Assembly (NCBI GenBank): GCA_028679775.1
Contig: JAJRAX010000133.1
Span: forward strand, 1-7,892
Origin: Methanothrix sp.
GTDB lineage: Archaea > Halobacteriota > Methanosarcinia > Methanotrichales > Methanotrichaceae
DNA length: 7,892 nucleotides
Reading direction: 5' to 3'
Shown: in pieces, positions 6,587 through 7,892 of the stretch
How the letters are laid out: each line of letters opens with the position of its first letter
How positions within the stretch are numbered: position 1 is the stretch's first letter
The notes under the pieces: model-generated
Told to the model about the DNA's origin: nothing
Databases searched by the model: none
The model's input: the letters and a program-made list of their open reading frames with translations, nothing else
Program-made: the position numbers and the translations under genes

Positions 6587-7819
6587 ATGAAGGACTTTGC
6601 AGGATCGACCATCACCTACTATGGTCTGGCTCGCGAAAGAGTGCTGAAAAAGTATCCCAGGCTGATCAGCGTTTTGGTCATACTGGTTTTGATCTCCATG
6701 TCCGGCCTGGCCTTGTTTCTCATATCCGATCTCGTATCATTTGCATCGAATTCGGATCATAAAGACATATTCTCCGGCCTTGGTCCTAATGGCCCAAGCG
6801 ATGATATCGTATCCATGAATGAAGACAAAAACAACAAAAACGGATCAGATATAGAAAATGGGACTGGTGTTCTTGCCGACACGAATTCGTCCAACGATCT
6901 GGATCTCCTGAATCGATCTGCCAGTGAGCTGAAATCCACCAACGGCACGCTGGTGAATGGATCACGGTCTTTCACAAAAACAAATAAAACGACCATCGGA
7001 ACCGTTGGACCATCGACCACCTATGTAAGCGGTGGCAGCTCTTCCTCATCTTCCAAGAAGCATCACAGCTCGTCTCAGTCCTCATCCTCGACGACATCTA
7101 AGGCCTCAAATGCATCGCTGGCATCGAATCTGACTGAGCCCTCAAATGCATCGCTGGCATCGAACCTGACTGAGCTGACAGAGGAAAACGTCAGCATCAA
7201 AAGCACTGATGCACCTAATGCGAATAAACCAGTAACGGATACTCCAGATGCGACCCTTGCTTCGGTATCATCTGTTGCCCTTGGAGAATCTGTTGCCCTT
7301 GGAGACCTGATAGATCCTGCAAAAAGCGTTTCATCCAAAGAGCCTGCCAAGACAATTCAGTTCGATGATAAAATCACTGCAAAAGACAATAGCGAGCCAG
7401 AGAAAGACAGCGAGTCCACGCAGAAGACGGTAGATCAGACAATCAGCAAAGCACAACAGAAAGCCAAGGAGATGAAAGCCAAGCTGATTGAGAAAAGAAA
7501 TAAAATGATGGGCAATAAGGACACCACAACACAGGAGGCGGTAGAGGAGAGCGATTCATCACAGAAAACAGTAGACCAGCCCACCAGCACGGTTCAACAG
7601 AGGGCTCAGGAGATGAAAGCCAAGATGATCGAGAAAAAAAATAAGATGACCGGCAAGATGGATGCCGCCAAACCACAGGAGTCTGGCGAAGAGAGCGAGT
7701 CCTCACAGAAGGTCGTAGATCAGCCAGCCAGCAAAGCTCAACAAAAAGCTCAGGAGATGAAAGCCAAGCAGGCCGAGATGAAGAAAAAAGCGGCAGAATT
7801 ACGCGCCAAAGCGAAATGA
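6587..7819 (+). CDS. Single-pass surface protein with sequon-rich stalk and Lys/Glu-rich C-terminal repeats
   Basis: I do not recognise a family for this 410-residue protein. A basic N-terminus (R16, R18, K21, K22, R25) precedes one membrane segment (about 27-50), so the remainder should face outside. Residues 55-205 are low-complexity, Ser/Thr/Asn-rich, with a serine run near 150-170 and 12 N-x-S/T sequons (N85 to N201). Residues 270-410 hold three imperfect repeats beginning STQK/SSQK (about 275, 322, 370). Each contains VDQ, QQ-A and EMKAK, and each looks helical and coiled-coil-prone. None of the 12 sequons falls in this last third. There is no ribosome site before ATG 6587, and the TATA box predicts a start at the ATG, so the message is probably leaderless. 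Two tandem DNA duplications lie inside. A cell-envelope or adhesive stalk role is only a guess. Confidence 0.8.
   Translation: MKDFAGSTITYYGLARERVLKKYPRLISVLVILVLISMSGLALFLISDLVSFASNSDHKDIFSGLGPNGPSDDIVSMNEDKNNKNGSDIENGTGVLADTNSSNDLDLLNRSASELKSTNGTLVNGSRSFTKTNKTTIGTVGPSTTYVSGGSSSSSSKKHHSSSQSSSSTTSKASNASLASNLTEPSNASLASNLTELTEENVSIKSTDAPNANKPVTDTPDATLASVSSVALGESVALGDLIDPAKSVSSKEPAKTIQFDDKITAKDNSEPEKDSESTQKTVDQTISKAQQKAKEMKAKLIEKRNKMMGNKDTTTQEAVEESDSSQKTVDQPTSTVQQRAQEMKAKMIEKKNKMTGKMDAAKPQESGEESESSQKVVDQPASKAQQKAQEMKAKQAEMKKKAAELRAKAK
7104..7175 (+). repeat. Tandem 36-bp duplication inside the surface-protein gene
   Basis: Copies 7104-7139 and 7140-7175 differ at one of 36 positions. They encode SNASLASNLTE twice, duplicating two sequons (N175/N181 and N187/N193). 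Confidence 0.95.
7270..7305 (+). repeat. Exact tandem 18-bp duplication
   Basis: ATCTGTTGCCCTTGGAGA occurs twice head to tail (7270-7287 and 7288-7305) without a mismatch, encoding the repeated SVALGE/SVALGD. Confidence 0.95.
7407..7816 (+). repeat. Three imperfect repeats of about 141-144 bp
   Basis: These encode the 47-48-residue repeats at the protein's C-terminus, with starts near 7409, 7550 and 7694. The best conserved core is CAGGAGATGAAAGCCAAG (7607-7624 and 7751-7768; the first copy reads AAGGAGATGAAAGCCAAG). The third copy is shortened and ends in Ala/Lys-rich sequence. Confidence 0.85.
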
Positions 7820-7829
7820 GTTCGAACTC
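7818..7829. repeat. 12-bp perfect palindrome GAGTTCGAACTC
   Basis: It overlaps the last two bases of the surface-protein stop codon. It may form a small cruciform or RNA stem; no role can be read from sequence. Confidence 0.5.
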
Positions 7830-7843
7830 CTGCAGAATTCTTC

Positions 7844-7890
7844 AAGAATGCGGGGCCGCATGACGAGAGCTGCGTTTGCCCCCATTCTTT
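7844..7890 (+). terminator. Long interrupted hairpin, probable transcript end of the surface-protein gene
   Basis: AAGAATG (7844-7850) pairs with CATTCTT (7883-7889). GGGG (7852-7855) pairs with CCCC (7879-7882) after a one-base bulge, and CGCA (7857-7860) pairs with TGCG (7871-7874). That gives 15 pairs. A short T run follows before the window ends, so a true T-tract cannot be judged. Confidence 0.5.
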
Positions 7891-7892
7891 AA

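Noticed and set aside
6757..7706. Minus-strand frames of 87-91 codons opposite the surface-protein gene
   Set aside because: They are by-products of repetitive sequence on the plus strand and carry the same repeats in antisense.
7104..7816. CRISPR-like array
   Set aside because: Repeats are in frame, directly adjacent or widely spaced, of different unit lengths, and encode protein repeats. There are no unique spacers.
1..7892. Insertion sequence, prophage or integration site
   Set aside because: No transposase, integrase, terminal repeats or tRNA-adjacent duplications are visible.

Overview
The window looks like part of an archaeal genome, most likely a methanogen near Methanothrix/Methanosaeta or Methanosarcina. 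This is inferred from several signals. TATA/BRE-like elements sit about 25 nt before plausible transcript starts. Oligo-T tracts act as likely terminators. One surface protein is rich in N-glycosylation sequons, and one gene appears to be leaderless. The acyl-CoA synthetase resembles the methanogen medium-chain type. No genus assignment can be proven from the sequence alone.

Left part (1-4605, all minus strand, transcribed right to left): a tight four-gene operon. It starts with an XRE-type helix-turn-helix/cupin regulator. Next comes an AMP-forming acyl-CoA synthetase carrying a C-terminal two-cluster ferredoxin domain. The VorB-type alpha subunit of a 2-oxoacid:ferredoxin oxidoreductase follows. 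Last is a fused beta-gamma subunit that runs off the left edge and needs an open-ended frame to be seen. Gaps are 23, 2 and 0 nt. All parts of a four-domain 2-ketoisovalerate-type oxidoreductase (alpha, beta, gamma, delta) are therefore present, with delta attached to the synthetase. The simplest reading is a carboxylate-salvage module: a branched-chain or aryl acid is activated to its CoA ester, then reductively carboxylated to a 2-oxoacid for amino-acid synthesis. Ferredoxin and CO2 are the partners. The reverse direction cannot be excluded.

Middle (4606-5821): a 490-nt gap holds the operon's likely promoter, a candidate operator and an upstream pair of minus-strand T-tracts. Beyond it lies a small minus-strand gene with one CxxC motif. 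It is divergent from a plus-strand unit, and a perfect 7+1+7 inverted repeat lies between the two facing TATA boxes. A leader of about 245 nt with two good hairpins precedes the plus-strand gene.

Right part (5822-7892, plus strand): an exported or membrane-anchored rhodanese-domain protein ending at a T-tract is followed by a separately promoted, apparently leaderless gene. That gene encodes a single-pass surface protein. Its Ser/Asn-rich stalk has 12 sequons, followed by three Lys/Glu-rich repeats of 47-48 residues. A 15-bp interrupted hairpin follows that gene at the window's end.
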